DNA of 64,000 bases from Catenovulum agarivorans DS-2 (GTDB taxonomy: Bacteria > Pseudomonadota > Gammaproteobacteria > Enterobacterales > Alteromonadaceae), in NCBI RefSeq assembly GCF_000568405.1, contig NZ_ARZY01000015.1:1-64000 (forward strand), read 5' to 3'. Positions within the stretch are counted from its first letter, which is position 1; every line of letters starts with the position of its first letter. Below, one piece after another: positions 29,982 through 40,400 of this stretch. Position numbers and translations under genes: made by a program. The notes under the pieces are model-generated. The model was not told the origin of the DNA and did no database searches. It saw only the letters and a program-made list of their open reading frames with translations.

Positions 29982-30962
29982 ATGAGATTTTACAGCGTAT
30001 TGAAGTCTGCCGCGATTGTTTCTTCGTTACTGTTTGCAAGCCAAGCTTCTGCTTGGGAGTGGACAATGGACTTTGACAGGTATTACGACACAAATGGAGT
30101 TGAGCAATCCATTCAAATGGGCGATATTTTGAGCACTCAATATCAATCTGGCTATGTATATGATGAGGTATCTGGCTCAGTTGTTGACACAGGTGTTGGC
30201 GCGACTATTTTTGCTGACAATTATAGCTCTTCTGCGGACCCAGATTTTGCTGTGGCGTTAAATACTGATGTTAAAAAAGGTGTAGAAGTTAATGGGCGAC
30301 GTCATTATGATGCCGATTTGCAAGCGCCCTTTACCCAAGCTGGTGGGACAGAGGAATATTCTCCGGGTAACATCGTTATTTTACAAGAAGATAAGTCGCA
30401 GAGTTACTGGATTGATGGGCAAAAGCAAACCATAAACCCGGAACACACCTGTTTTGAAAATAATGATACTAGCCAGAGTGTTAAAGGGCATTGTACTATC
30501 GTGGATGACGAAGGCCGAAAAGCTAAACCATCTGATGTTATTTTTGCCGACGACCCTAATGACGAGTTTGATGTTGTACAATATAATGAGAAGAAGTCAG
30601 GTCATATTTTAATCGAATTAACCGAGGATGTGACTTTAAAGTCAATCAATTTCTTCGACATTGCAAATCATGAAGACAGTTATGTAATCACATCTGATGC
30701 TGATGGTAATCATATTGAAACAGTACAAGTCCCAGGTATGGGGGCTCGTAGTGCGTCGGATAGAAAGTGGGCAACAGTGAATTTCTCAGAAATTGAAACT
30801 GTTCGTCGTATCTTTATCAGCTTAGGCGGGTCTGGTGGTTTTAGTGATATTAAATTGGCTAAAGTTGCGCAAGAAGTATCTGAGCCTGGTATGTTGGCGG
30901 TATTTATGCTCGCAATAGCTGGTTTAGCTGTACGAAATCGTAAGTCTAAATTAGCGGCTTAA
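29982..30962 (+). CDS. PEP-CTERM-anchored exported protein
   Basis: A 326-residue exported protein of unknown function. The signal peptide ends at SQASA-WEW. The C-terminus has the three-part sorting signal: SEPG near residue 301, a hydrophobic segment (LAVFMLAIAGLAV) and a basic tail (RNRKSK), recognised by exosortase. The mature domain is acidic and beta-rich, with a likely disulphide pair (CFEN...GHCTI). The stretch LIELTEDVTLKSINFFDI plus the late GSGGFSDIKLA resembles the galactose-binding-like folds common in PEP-CTERM proteins, without certain assignment. It is monocistronic and has a good terminator at 30997. Confidence 0.8.
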   Translation: MRFYSVLKSAAIVSSLLFASQASAWEWTMDFDRYYDTNGVEQSIQMGDILSTQYQSGYVYDEVSGSVVDTGVGATIFADNYSSSADPDFAVALNTDVKKGVEVNGRRHYDADLQAPFTQAGGTEEYSPGNIVILQEDKSQSYWIDGQKQTINPEHTCFENNDTSQSVKGHCTIVDDEGRKAKPSDVIFADDPNDEFDVVQYNEKKSGHILIELTEDVTLKSINFFDIANHEDSYVITSDADGNHIETVQVPGMGARSASDRKWATVNFSEIETVRRIFISLGGSGGFSDIKLAKVAQEVSEPGMLAVFMLAIAGLAVRNRKSKLAA

Positions 30963-30996
30963 TTTACCTCTATAACGATACTTTACTACCCTAATA

Positions 30997-31029
30997 AAAC
31001 CACATGTTTAATCAGCATGTGGTTTTTTT
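30997..31029 (+). terminator. Intrinsic terminator after the PEP-CTERM gene
   Basis: Arms AAACCACATG and CATGTGGTTT around a nine-base loop, continuing into seven Ts. This is a classical Rho-independent terminator on the plus strand. Confidence 0.9.
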
Positions 31030-31126
31030 GTTTGTAGATTAAAATAGCATAAAGCATTTGTACTTGGGGGTTTTGCTTGTATGATTTGTTGTGCGTTATT
31101 CATTTATTTTTAAATAGGAATTAAAT

Positions 31127-31621
31127 ATGGCAACTGTTACATTGAAAGGCAATCCATTTGAGACTATTGGCTCTTTACCATCTGTTGGCAGCAAGGCGGC
31201 TGATTTTTCGTTGGTTCAAGCGGATTTGTCAGAGGTTACCTTAGCGAGCTTAGCTGGCAAAAAAGTCGTGTTAAACATCTTCCCGTCAATTGATACACCA
31301 ACTTGTGCGACTTCAGTTCGCAAGTTTAATGAGCAAGCAGCTAGTTTTTCAGACACAGTCGTGTTATGTGTTTCTATGGACTTACCATTTGCAATGGCTC
31401 GTTTTTGTGGTGCTGAAGGCATTGACAATGTATTGGTTGGCTCTGGCTTCCGTTCGAGCTTTGGCCAAGATTATGGATTAACTTTTTCGAATGGCCCATT
31501 AGCGGGTTTATATTCTCGCTCTGTTGTGGTTGTTGATGCTGACGGTACAGTTTTGCACGCGGAACAGGTTGCAGAAACAGCAGACGAACCTGATTATCAG
31601 GCAGCAATCGCTGTTTTATAA
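31127..31621 (+). CDS. tpx: Thiol peroxidase Tpx
   Basis: Reduces hydroperoxides with thioredoxin; a periplasm- or cytosol-facing atypical 2-Cys peroxiredoxin. The peroxidatic Cys60 lies in SIDTPTCATSVRKFNE and the resolving Cys94 in MARFCGAEG, the spacing of E. coli Tpx. The length of 164 is typical. An ATG with AGGAA upstream sets the start. The gene stands alone and is followed by a strong bidirectional hairpin. Confidence 0.96.
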   Translation: MATVTLKGNPFETIGSLPSVGSKAADFSLVQADLSEVTLASLAGKKVVLNIFPSIDTPTCATSVRKFNEQAASFSDTVVLCVSMDLPFAMARFCGAEGIDNVLVGSGFRSSFGQDYGLTFSNGPLAGLYSRSVVVVDADGTVLHAEQVAETADEPDYQAAIAVL

Positions 31622-31629
31622 CCCTGACT

Positions 31630-31655
31630 AAAGCTGGATTTCATCATCCAGCTTT
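31630..31655. terminator. Bidirectional terminator between tpx and the dehydrogenase gene
   Basis: AAAGCTGGAT and ATCCAGCTTT form a perfect 10-bp stem with a six-base loop, nine bases after the tpx stop and nine bases before the stop of the convergent gene. Confidence 0.8.
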
Positions 31656-31663
31656 AACTTTAG

Positions 31664-32626
31664 TTATTCATTCAATATTTGATTGCGAGGCTTGTTTTGA
31701 GTAAACGATTGAATATTGAGCGCGATTTCATCTACCAACTTTTGCCGTGAGTTAATACTTGCCCAAGCAACGTGAGGTGAAACCAATAAATTATCCAAGT
31801 TTGCATTTAGAAGTGGATCATCCTGTGCGGGTGGCTCAGTGGTTAATCCATCAAGTAACGCAGCTTGAATATGCTTTTGTTGTAAAGCATTGAGCAAAGC
31901 GCTTTCGTCAATTAAACCTCCTCTAGCGGTATTGACCAAAATTGCAGAGTCTTTCATTTGACATAAAAACTGCTGGTCGACCAGTTTGCTGTTATTGGCT
32001 GTTAATGGGCAATGCAACGAAATTATGTCAGCTTGGCTGATGACCTGCTCAAGAGTATGGCGGCCTTCTCGAACACTTTGTCCTTTCCGTTCTGCGACTA
32101 GCACTTGCATGCCAAATGCTTCAGCAATTTTGTGGACTGACTGTCCAATGTTACCATAGCCGATTATCCCGAGAGTTTTACCGGCTAAATCAGCAATCGG
32201 TAAGTCTAACAAACAAAAATGTTGGCTGTATGCCCAGCTACCATTGGTTGATAGTTGATGGTATTGACTTGGTTTGTTTAGCCAGCTTAAAAGTAGCGCA
32301 AAGGTATGCTGAGCAACGGCTAAGGTTGAATAGTCTTTGACATTTGTTACTGTAATACCATATTGATTGCATGCTTGCAGGTCAATGTTGTTATAACCAG
32401 TTGCGGCGACACAAATTAATTTTAGCTGTTTTGCTTGTTTCAACAATTGTTCATCAACAACGACTTTATTGGTAATAAGTATGTGTGCATCATCAACATA
32501 ATGTGAGGGGTTGGTATCAAAATCTTGTTTGTTAATTAGCTGAAGTTGCCCTTGCTGCTGCAATGATGCGAAGTTTACATCACCGACAGAGTCAGCATCG
32601 GCAAACACTATTTTAGTAAAACTCAT
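31664..32626 (-). CDS. D-2-hydroxyacid dehydrogenase (glycerate/hydroxypyruvate reductase type)
   Basis: NAD(P)-dependent cytosolic oxidoreductase for a 2-keto acid, probably hydroxypyruvate or glyoxylate. The Rossmann motif is GIIGYGNIGQSVHKIAEAFG. Catalytic residues are Arg in NTARGGLIDE, Glu in DGLTTEPP and His in LLVSPHVAW. The N-terminal substrate domain has the expected CVAATGYNNID. At 320 residues it matches HprA-like enzymes. Exact substrate cannot be told. It is divergent from the ABM gene with a 68-base gap. Confidence 0.9.
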   Translation of the reverse strand: MSFTKIVFADADSVGDVNFASLQQQGQLQLINKQDFDTNPSHYVDDAHILITNKVVVDEQLLKQAKQLKLICVAATGYNNIDLQACNQYGITVTNVKDYSTLAVAQHTFALLLSWLNKPSQYHQLSTNGSWAYSQHFCLLDLPIADLAGKTLGIIGYGNIGQSVHKIAEAFGMQVLVAERKGQSVREGRHTLEQVISQADIISLHCPLTANNSKLVDQQFLCQMKDSAILVNTARGGLIDESALLNALQQKHIQAALLDGLTTEPPAQDDPLLNANLDNLLVSPHVAWASINSRQKLVDEIALNIQSFTQNKPRNQILNE

Positions 32627-32694
32627 ATGTAAAAATTCCGTTAACTGCTATACCTATAGTAGAAATAACTATAAATTCTTTAAATGGACATTGT

Positions 32695-32979
32695 ATGTAT
32701 ATTATCACTGTTGAATACGTAATCGACCCCGGACATATGCTAACTTTTATGGATGCGGTGTTAGAAAATGCAGAAACCTCATTGCACAAAGAGCAGGGAT
32801 GTGTACAGTTTGACGTAAGCCAGAGCCATGATAACCCGACACAGTTTTTTTTGTATGAACAGTTTGTAGATGAAGTGGCTTTCCAGCAGCATGTAGAAAG
32901 TGAGCACTATTTAACGTTTAGTCAAAAAGTTCAGCCTGCAGTAGTGAGTAAAAGCGTTCGTCACTGGTATAGTTGCTAA
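32695..32979 (+). CDS. ABM-domain monooxygenase-like protein
   Basis: A 94-residue ferredoxin-like alpha+beta barrel of the antibiotic biosynthesis monooxygenase/YgiN type. Characteristic are EPGCVQFDV-like (here EQGCVQFDVS), PTQFFLYEQFVDEVAFQQHVES and the hydrophobic first strand. Such proteins act as dimers on quinols or aldehydes, or as stress proteins; substrate unknown. It is followed after 26 bases by the SDR gene on the same strand, so the two are likely co-transcribed. Confidence 0.8.
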   Translation: MYIITVEYVIDPGHMLTFMDAVLENAETSLHKEQGCVQFDVSQSHDNPTQFFLYEQFVDEVAFQQHVESEHYLTFSQKVQPAVVSKSVRHWYSC

Positions 32980-33005
32980 AAACACAGATAAGCAGTCGTG
33001 GTCAT

Positions 33006-33830
33006 ATGAATATAAGTATTATTGGTGCAGGTTGGGTTGGTCTGCCATTAGCACAATTGTTAACCTCAGGTGGGCACCAAGTCAAAGTAAGTCGCTCATC
33101 AAACCAAGGGATTGAATCGCTTTTGCAACATGGAATGGATGCAAAAAAAGTCCAGCTCGACCAAGGTGAAGTGGTTGAAGCTGATGTTGTAAATTTAATT
33201 GAACTGGGCCAAGCTGATTGTGTGGTGATCACCATACCGCCTGGTTTCCGAGCTGGCAATGGTCATTATTATCCGCAACATATTAAAGCGCTGTGCCAGC
33301 ATATTGCACCGACTGTTAAACAGGTGATTTTAACCTCATCTACTGCAGTTTACCCTGAGGTTGACCGAGATTTATCAGAGTATGATGCAGCCGCGTGGAA
33401 TGAAAAAGCACAATTGATATTACAAGCAGAAGACGAAGTCCGCGCATGTTTTCCTGCTCAATACTTAATTGTACGCTTTAGTGGGTTGTTTGGTTGTGGC
33501 CGCCACCCTGCAAGATTCGTTAAGCATATGCGTTCACTCTCTAGTCGCAGTTATGCAAACATGCTTCATCAAAAAGATGCGGTTCACGGACTTGAATTTC
33601 TGATTAATCAACAAATTTGCAAAGAAGCTTTTAATCTGTCCACCCCTGAAAAAATATCCAAAGCGGAATTTTATAAACTGGCTATCGCAAATTATTCAGC
33701 GGAAACACCCGCTTGTTTGCCCAGTTTAGTCGATAGCGGAGCGCAAAAGTTTGTATTAAGCGACAAAATAAAAACACTGGGTTATCAATTTAAATTTAGC
33801 CAAATTAAAGACGCATTAGCACATTGCTAG
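33006..33830 (+). CDS. NAD(P)-binding SDR/epimerase-like protein (YeeZ type)
   Basis: Starts directly with the Rossmann nucleotide site NISIIGAGWVGLPLAQLL. ATG 33006 was chosen because the alternative upstream TTG at 32973 would add 11 non-conserved residues and overlap the previous gene. Further SDR-like features are ILTSSTAVYPE and YLIVRFSGLFGCGRHP. About 274 residues, similar in layout to E. coli YeeZ, an extended SDR of unknown substrate. It ends in the left arm of a hairpin at 33828. Confidence 0.8.
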   Translation: MNISIIGAGWVGLPLAQLLTSGGHQVKVSRSSNQGIESLLQHGMDAKKVQLDQGEVVEADVVNLIELGQADCVVITIPPGFRAGNGHYYPQHIKALCQHIAPTVKQVILTSSTAVYPEVDRDLSEYDAAAWNEKAQLILQAEDEVRACFPAQYLIVRFSGLFGCGRHPARFVKHMRSLSSRSYANMLHQKDAVHGLEFLINQQICKEAFNLSTPEKISKAEFYKLAIANYSAETPACLPSLVDSGAQKFVLSDKIKTLGYQFKFSQIKDALAHC

Positions 33831-33866
33831 GACCATTAGGCCCTGGGGCCTATTGGTCTGGTCCTA
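33828..33866. terminator. GC-rich hairpin starting at the SDR stop codon
   Basis: TAGGACCA pairs with TGGTCCTA, and inside it TAGGCC pairs with GGCCTA around CTGG, giving a long interrupted stem. The UAG stop is part of the left arm. There is no U-tract, so termination or RNA stability control are both possible. Confidence 0.5.
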
Positions 33867-33903
33867 GTGAACTTATTAAATATTCTGATTTAGGGGAAAA
33901 ATA

Positions 33904-34386
33904 ATGTTAAAAAGGATGACCTTAGCGGCTGTTTCGATGGTTTTGGCTAGTTGCGCTTCGACTTCAAATGATGATGCATATGTTGAAAAAACTTTCTTAA
34001 AAATTCAGTTAGATGCCGGTGAGCAAACTATTTTAGATACCGAAGTTTTATGCGAGGGCGTGCAGCAGCTTAGGTTTGGTGATGAAGTTTCAGAACAAGC
34101 TTATATTTATAAGAACTTTTTAGCCAAATATGTTTCTGGCTCGCTTGATGTGCAAAATACAGCTATTGATGGATGTACGGCAAATGTGTCGTTAACCGCT
34201 CAGTTATATGCTGATGTGTCGAGTCGTCAACAGGTTAATGGTGCTCTGGTGTTTAATGGCGACTACCTGCAAAGTATTTCGCAGTCTGCGGTGGCAGTTT
34301 CGCTTGAGCAAGGAAAATGGCAAGATTTTATTGCCGATGCTTTTATCCTGAGTATCGAAGCTGAAACTCGCAAAATACCTTATTAA
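33904..34386 (+). CDS. Small lipoprotein of unknown function
   Basis: A 160-residue lipoprotein with lipobox LASC (Cys17) after a basic-hydrophobic signal. The mature part is beta-rich with two cysteines (EVLCEGV and DGCTANV) that could pair, and no domain I can name. It lies 78 bases upstream of the giant repeat lipoprotein gene on the same strand without a terminator, so the two may be co-expressed at the cell surface. Confidence 0.7.
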   Translation: MLKRMTLAAVSMVLASCASTSNDDAYVEKTFLKIQLDAGEQTILDTEVLCEGVQQLRFGDEVSEQAYIYKNFLAKYVSGSLDVQNTAIDGCTANVSLTAQLYADVSSRQQVNGALVFNGDYLQSISQSAVAVSLEQGKWQDFIADAFILSIEAETRKIPY

Positions 34387-34464
34387 CCAAAAGTAAAAAG
34401 TTGGCATTAACTTTGAGTGCAATCTAGTCTTAACAACAAAAGATTGACGTTTTCGAGGTTAAAC

Positions 34465-37400
34465 TTGCTGAATAAATTGGCTATTCTCTGCTGGGTTGTG
34501 TTACTTGTTGGTTGTGGTGGCGCAAGCTCTGAGTCGGACAATAATAACCCAGACGAAGGAAATACAGGCGTAACTTTGCCCGAAATGGCCAGCCAGTTGG
34601 TTGCAAGTGGCAATAACCTGCCTAGCCAATGTGAATTTACCGCACAGACCATACGCCCTTTTAGTCAATGTCGAGTCACTTTTGCTATTCAATTGACAGC
34701 TGGCTCGGCGGCAGATGCCGCTTTTGTGGGTCAAGTTTCTGACGACAATGGGGTAAGTTGGACAAACCTCACTACAGATAGTCAGCTCAACTTCTTTTTA
34801 GATGCGCAACTTTATAGTGGTGATGTGCTTGTGCGCGCTAAAATGAATGCAAATGGCAGTGAGTTTTTAACGCAAAACTATGCTTATCGAATTGTCGCCA
34901 ATTCAGTTTCGATTAATGCCGCCAATGATTTTGCTGAGCTGGCAACGATATATTTTACCCAAGGTGAAAATAAACAACTGCATTTGCCTAGCTGTAACGA
35001 TAGTGACGGAGATGCAACCAAAGTTGAGTTAAGTATTAATGGCCGCTATTGGTTAGAGCAACAGCCTAATGCCAAAGTCAACTTGGCAGCAAACACTGTA
35101 TCTGAAGGTGATGTTCTGGCTGCGGCTTGCGTCGATAGTTTAGGCGCAAAGGCTAACGCGCCAGGGCAATTGCAAGTTTCTTTTGCCGCTAACCCACAAC
35201 AGAATCAAGCGCCTGTTGTTGCATTTGCAAACTTGGCCGACTCGGTTAAGTATTTCTCGTCGCAACTGCGAGACTATCAACAAGTGCCCATTTGCTTATT
35301 AACGTCTGATGCGGATGGTGATGTTTTGACTGCCAGTTTTCAAGCGCGCATCGACAATATAGCGACAAGTGCAAGCCAGTTATTGCCATTAGCGACCGAT
35401 GGATTGTGCACTGAGTTGGATACCAGTGAATTAGGTGGCAACCAAGTGGTTATTTTGGCAGAAGTTTCTGACGGCGTGAATACAACGGCCGCTGAGCTTA
35501 ATTTAGGCCTGGTGCATCGTGATAGTATACCAATTGCCACGAGCCAAAACTCCAGCTGTTTGGTTGGAGAGAATGCGCAAACTGTTAATCTTGATATAGA
35601 TGCGGATGCGCAGTTTGATCCGGTTAGTTTGCAAGTTATTGATCTGGATAGTGAACAGGTATTAAAACAACTTAACATTCGCCAGCAAAATTCAATCACC
35701 TTTGACTGTAACCAGCTTGGCCTGACCCGCTATCAAATTCGGTCGTCGAGTAGAGGTCAAGTTGTTAATAGTGTGGTGTATAGCCACTCGGTTACGCAAT
35801 CGGCTAATCAAGCGCCAGAGGTGAGTATTGACGTGACGGGAGATAGAGTCGGGCTGTTATATCGTGACAATCAAACACTAGAAGCATGTGTTGCTGCAAC
35901 TGACGGCGATAATGATAGTTTAACTGCCAGTTTAACCTATGCGTGGGATAGCCAACCAGCACAACCAATGATGTTAAGCAATGGCTGCGCAAGTGTGTCG
36001 ACGCAAGGTCGAGGCGGTCAGCAACTAACCTTTTTTGCCACTGTCGATGATGGACAAACACAAATTCAGCAAAGCCTAGCATTGGGGCAAATTCACGCTG
36101 ACACCATTCAATTTGCTCAATCAGAAAGTTTAAATTGCACCTTGGGGGCTGATGCGGTTACCTATTCATTTAGTTTACCGCCCGACAGTGAAGGTGATGA
36201 ACATACGCTCAGTGTTATTGAAGCAGATTCATCACAGCTTTTATTCTCATTAGGCTCAGCCACCCAAGGACAATTTCAACTCAGTTGTGAGCAATTGGGC
36301 AATACACCTTTTGTGCTGCGCACTGAAAGCCGTGGTTTAACCGTACAGTCAACTACCTATCAACACACAGTTACCCAACAGCCGAACCAAGCGCCTAGCA
36401 TAGATTACAGTTTTAGCGCGGAGCAATTTAACGACAATTATCGTGATTACCAAACGGGTACTTTATGTTTTAGTACCAGCGATCCTGAAGGGCAAATGGT
36501 CACTCTTTCTGGGAGTTATACGTTTGACGGTCAACTTGAGCACACCCTTAATTTAGACAGTAACCAATGTATGACTATTTCGTTATTTGACCGTGGTGGC
36601 CAAACACTTGCGGTGCAAGCCAACGCCAGTGATGGAGAGGTTTCTAGCAACTTAGCCGTGAATATTGGCCCTATTTATAAAGACACCATTCAAATTGCGA
36701 GCAGTCAAGACAACAGCTGTACTCAAGGGGATGGCTCATTAACTTATAATATTAGTTTGCCAGTCGATATAGAAGGTGATGCAACTAATGTTAGTGTATT
36801 TGATGCCAGAAACAATCAAGTTTTAGCCAACTTAGGGCAGATTGACAACCAAGCCAGTTTTGCCTTGTCATGTCAGCAGGCCGGTGTGTTAGAGTTTTAT
36901 GTGCGCAATCAAAGTCGAGGGCTGACAACTTATTCGCGAGTCTATCAGCATACAGTTAACACACCAACCAATACTCCGCCAACAGTTGCTTTGCTGTTGA
37001 GTGATCAACAAACTTATCAAGATAAGTTGCGCGACAATCACGAATTTGAAATTTGTTTAGATGCCGATGATGCCGATGGTGATAATTTAACGACCAGTTT
37101 GAGCTATAGCCTCAATGGCGGCGCGGAGCAGGCAATCAGCTTGAACTCTGATTGTGGCCGTTTCTCGACCAATGCATTAGGCAATCAAACGCTTGTATTC
37201 ACAGCTGTTGTAACTGATGGTATCGAACAAGTCAGTGCGCAAAAAACTTATCAAATTCATCAAGATACAGTGCAATTTGCCTATACCAATAGCCAAACTT
37301 GCCGCCAAGGGGACGATGCTAGAATATATAGTGTTGAAGTTGCCGATGATATTGAAGGTGACAGCTATGCTTTGTCGGTTTATCACGCGACAACTAATCA

Positions 37401-40400
37401 GTTAATTGCTAATTTGGGGACAAGCTCTCCAGCGAGTTTTTCATTAAACTGTAATGCAAACGGGGTGACCCCTTTTGTGATTCGTACTAGCAGCCGTGAT
37501 CTTTCTAGTTTGTCTGTTCAATATCAGCATGTTGTTGCTGCACAAAACAATAGCGCGCCCAATATAGATTTAACGATTAATGCTGATGCTCAGCGGTTTA
37601 ATGGATTGTTGCGTGACCAACAAAGTATCCAAGTCTGTGCGAGTGTCAGTGATGCTGAAGATGCAGTGTTAAATACCCAAGTTTTTTACCGATTTGATAA
37701 CCAAACTCAGCAAAGTTTATCGTTGAATAATCTTTGTGGCAGTATAGATTTAACTTCACGAGGTGGACAGAATTTAACCATCGAAGGTTTTGTCAGTGAT
37801 GGTACAGCAACAGGTAATGACACCATTAATGCTGGTGTGATTCATTTAGACTCAGTGCAAACTGCACTGTCTTCAAGTGGTAGTTGCCGAGCGGGTGAGC
37901 AAGATAGTGTTTTTGCCGTACAAGTAGCCGCAGATGTAGAAGGCGATCCCTATAGTATTGATGTGGTGGATGCCATCAGTTTAGAAGTATTGGCATCGCT
38001 TGGGCAAATTACTGCTGGCACCTTTAGTTTGTCTTGTGATGCGATTGCTGCAGTTGATTTTATGATCCGTACAGTTAGCCGCAGCCAGGTTCAATATTCT
38101 TTGGTATACAGTCATGTTGTCAGCAACACCTTAAATGCTAAACCGACACTGACTATGGCATTGCAGCAACCTGAGGAGTTTAATAACCAACTGCGTGATG
38201 GCCAAGAGGTTATGGTCTGTTTAGCTGGTAGTGATGCTGATGGCGATACCCTTAGTTATCGGGCTGCCTATCAATTTAGCAATGAATCCTTTCAAAATCT
38301 GGCGTTAAACAGTGAACAGTGCGCGAGTATCAGTACGCGCAATCGAGGTGGACAGAGCCTAATCATTCAAGGTTTCGTCAATGATGCAGCCGCAGAAACA
38401 ACCTCGGTATTAAATGCGGGTGAAATACACCAAGATACGTTAGCAACCGCGGCAACAGTATCATCAGAATGTAGTATTGGTGAGACGTCAATTGAGTATT
38501 CAATTGATCTTGCAGATGACGAGCAAGGTGATGCACGGGGGATTCAGGTGCTAAACCAGCAAACTTCAAGCGTTATTGCTTCTTTTACCGAAGGCGACAA
38601 TTATAACTTCTCTATGGCGTGCGATACTGTCGGCCAAACTTCATTTTTGATTCAAACCAGCAGTCGTGATCTAGTCACAGATTCAGCAACTTATACCCAC
38701 ACAGTTAATCCGAGTTTAACCAATACAGTTGATGTCTGGCGCACAGCTGGTGACGCTAGTTTATTATTGACGCAGCGGGCGCAACAAATTTTGCGTGCCG
38801 GCATGGGGGGGGCGACCATTCAAGTTGATGTTAGTGATAGCCAGCCTGCTCAACAACTACAAGGTTTTGGTGCCAATTTAACTGACAGCGCAGCCAGTCT
38901 GATCTTTCAGTCAGCACAAGCTAGTAATATAGTAAATCAAATTTTTTCAACTGAGTCAGGCATAGGTTTACAGCATTTACGTGTACCGCTGTCAGGTATG
39001 GGTGAGTTTATAGCCCGAGCGCCTCGAAGTTATAATGATATGTCTGCTGGTCTTACGGACCCTGAATTAAGCCAGTTTTCACTGGCAGACGATGAAGATT
39101 ATTTAATACCATTAATTCTGGATATACAAGATACTCAAGCTGATATTGCATTGCACGCGGTGAGCTGGAGTGCGCCCGCTTGGATGAAAGACAACGAAAG
39201 TTTTGCGGGTGGGTCGTTGCGAATTGAGTTTTATCAAAGTTATGCCGATTATTGGTTGGCGTTTATGCAAGGCTATCAGCAGCGCGGAATCGAATTTGCC
39301 AGCATTAGTTTGCAAAACCAGCCTCACTTAGAAGCAAACTTCCCGTCTATGTCGTGGTCGAATGATGATTACTTGTTGTTTTTTGAAGACTTTTGGTATC
39401 CGACAGTCGGACAGTTTAGACCAACACCCGAGTTTTGGTTGTGGGATGGCAATTGGACAGATTTTGATAGCCAACAAGCGGCAGACCTTGCTGGCTTTGC
39501 GCGAAGCGCGTTAGCAGATGATTTTGTTTATGGGCGAACAAACGCCATTGCATTACAGTGTTATCAAGCAACGAATGGCGCGTCTGATTATACTCAGGCT
39601 ATTAGCCAAATTTTAGCGCAAACTCGTACGCGGCCCGTGTATTTAACCAGTTGTCGTAATCAACATGATGGCCGTAGTTTTGGCCAATATTTAACCGACA
39701 CTATGACCGAGCTGTTAATGCCGGCGTTGAATGCTGGAGCATCGGCGGTTTTTTACGACAGTTTAGCGTTAGATGGCAGCAACGGGCCGGTGCAAAATGG
39801 TTGCACGGATTGCCGTGGTTTAGTCACTATAGATAACTCTGGCAGCATGACTGCTAATCCTGAATATTATGCGTTTGGCCATATCAGTAAGTTTTTACAA
39901 GACGGCGCTGTGTTGATTTCATCAACATCAGGCTCGCAAGATGTCGCAACACTCGCGTATAAAAATCCTGACAATACCGTGGTTGTGGTGTTAGTTAACA
40001 CTACAGTGAATACTCTTGATGTCGATGTTAACTGGCAGGGTCAATATACCCAAGTTGAGTTAGCAGCATACGACATGGTTAGTTTAATTTGGGATACAGA
40101 TAATTCGCCTGTGGTTGATTTACAGCAAATAGCGCAAACTAATACGTTAGCACAAAATATTTATCAATTAATCGACTCGGCGCGAGATGACAATGGCTTA
40201 TATCGACCATTTTTAAATGTTGATACAACAGACAATCATTTACGCAGTGGCAGCGCAACAGGTTTAGGGCTTATCGCCTTGAGTATTGCTCATAATATGC
40301 AATGGGACAGTTCGGCAGCCGCGAAAATTGTGCAAACGTTGCAAACATTGAACGCTGAAAATGAAGCGGTTAGCCCAGCAACCAATGTTAACGGCTGGGT

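Noticed and set aside
32973-33005. Upstream TTG start for the SDR gene
   Set aside because: It would overlap the ABM gene and put 11 extra residues before the Rossmann strand; ATG 33006 fits better.
34417-34464. GTG start for the giant lipoprotein
   Set aside because: It gives a polar 16-residue extension before the lipoprotein signal; the TTG at 34465 has a ribosome site and a normal signal length.
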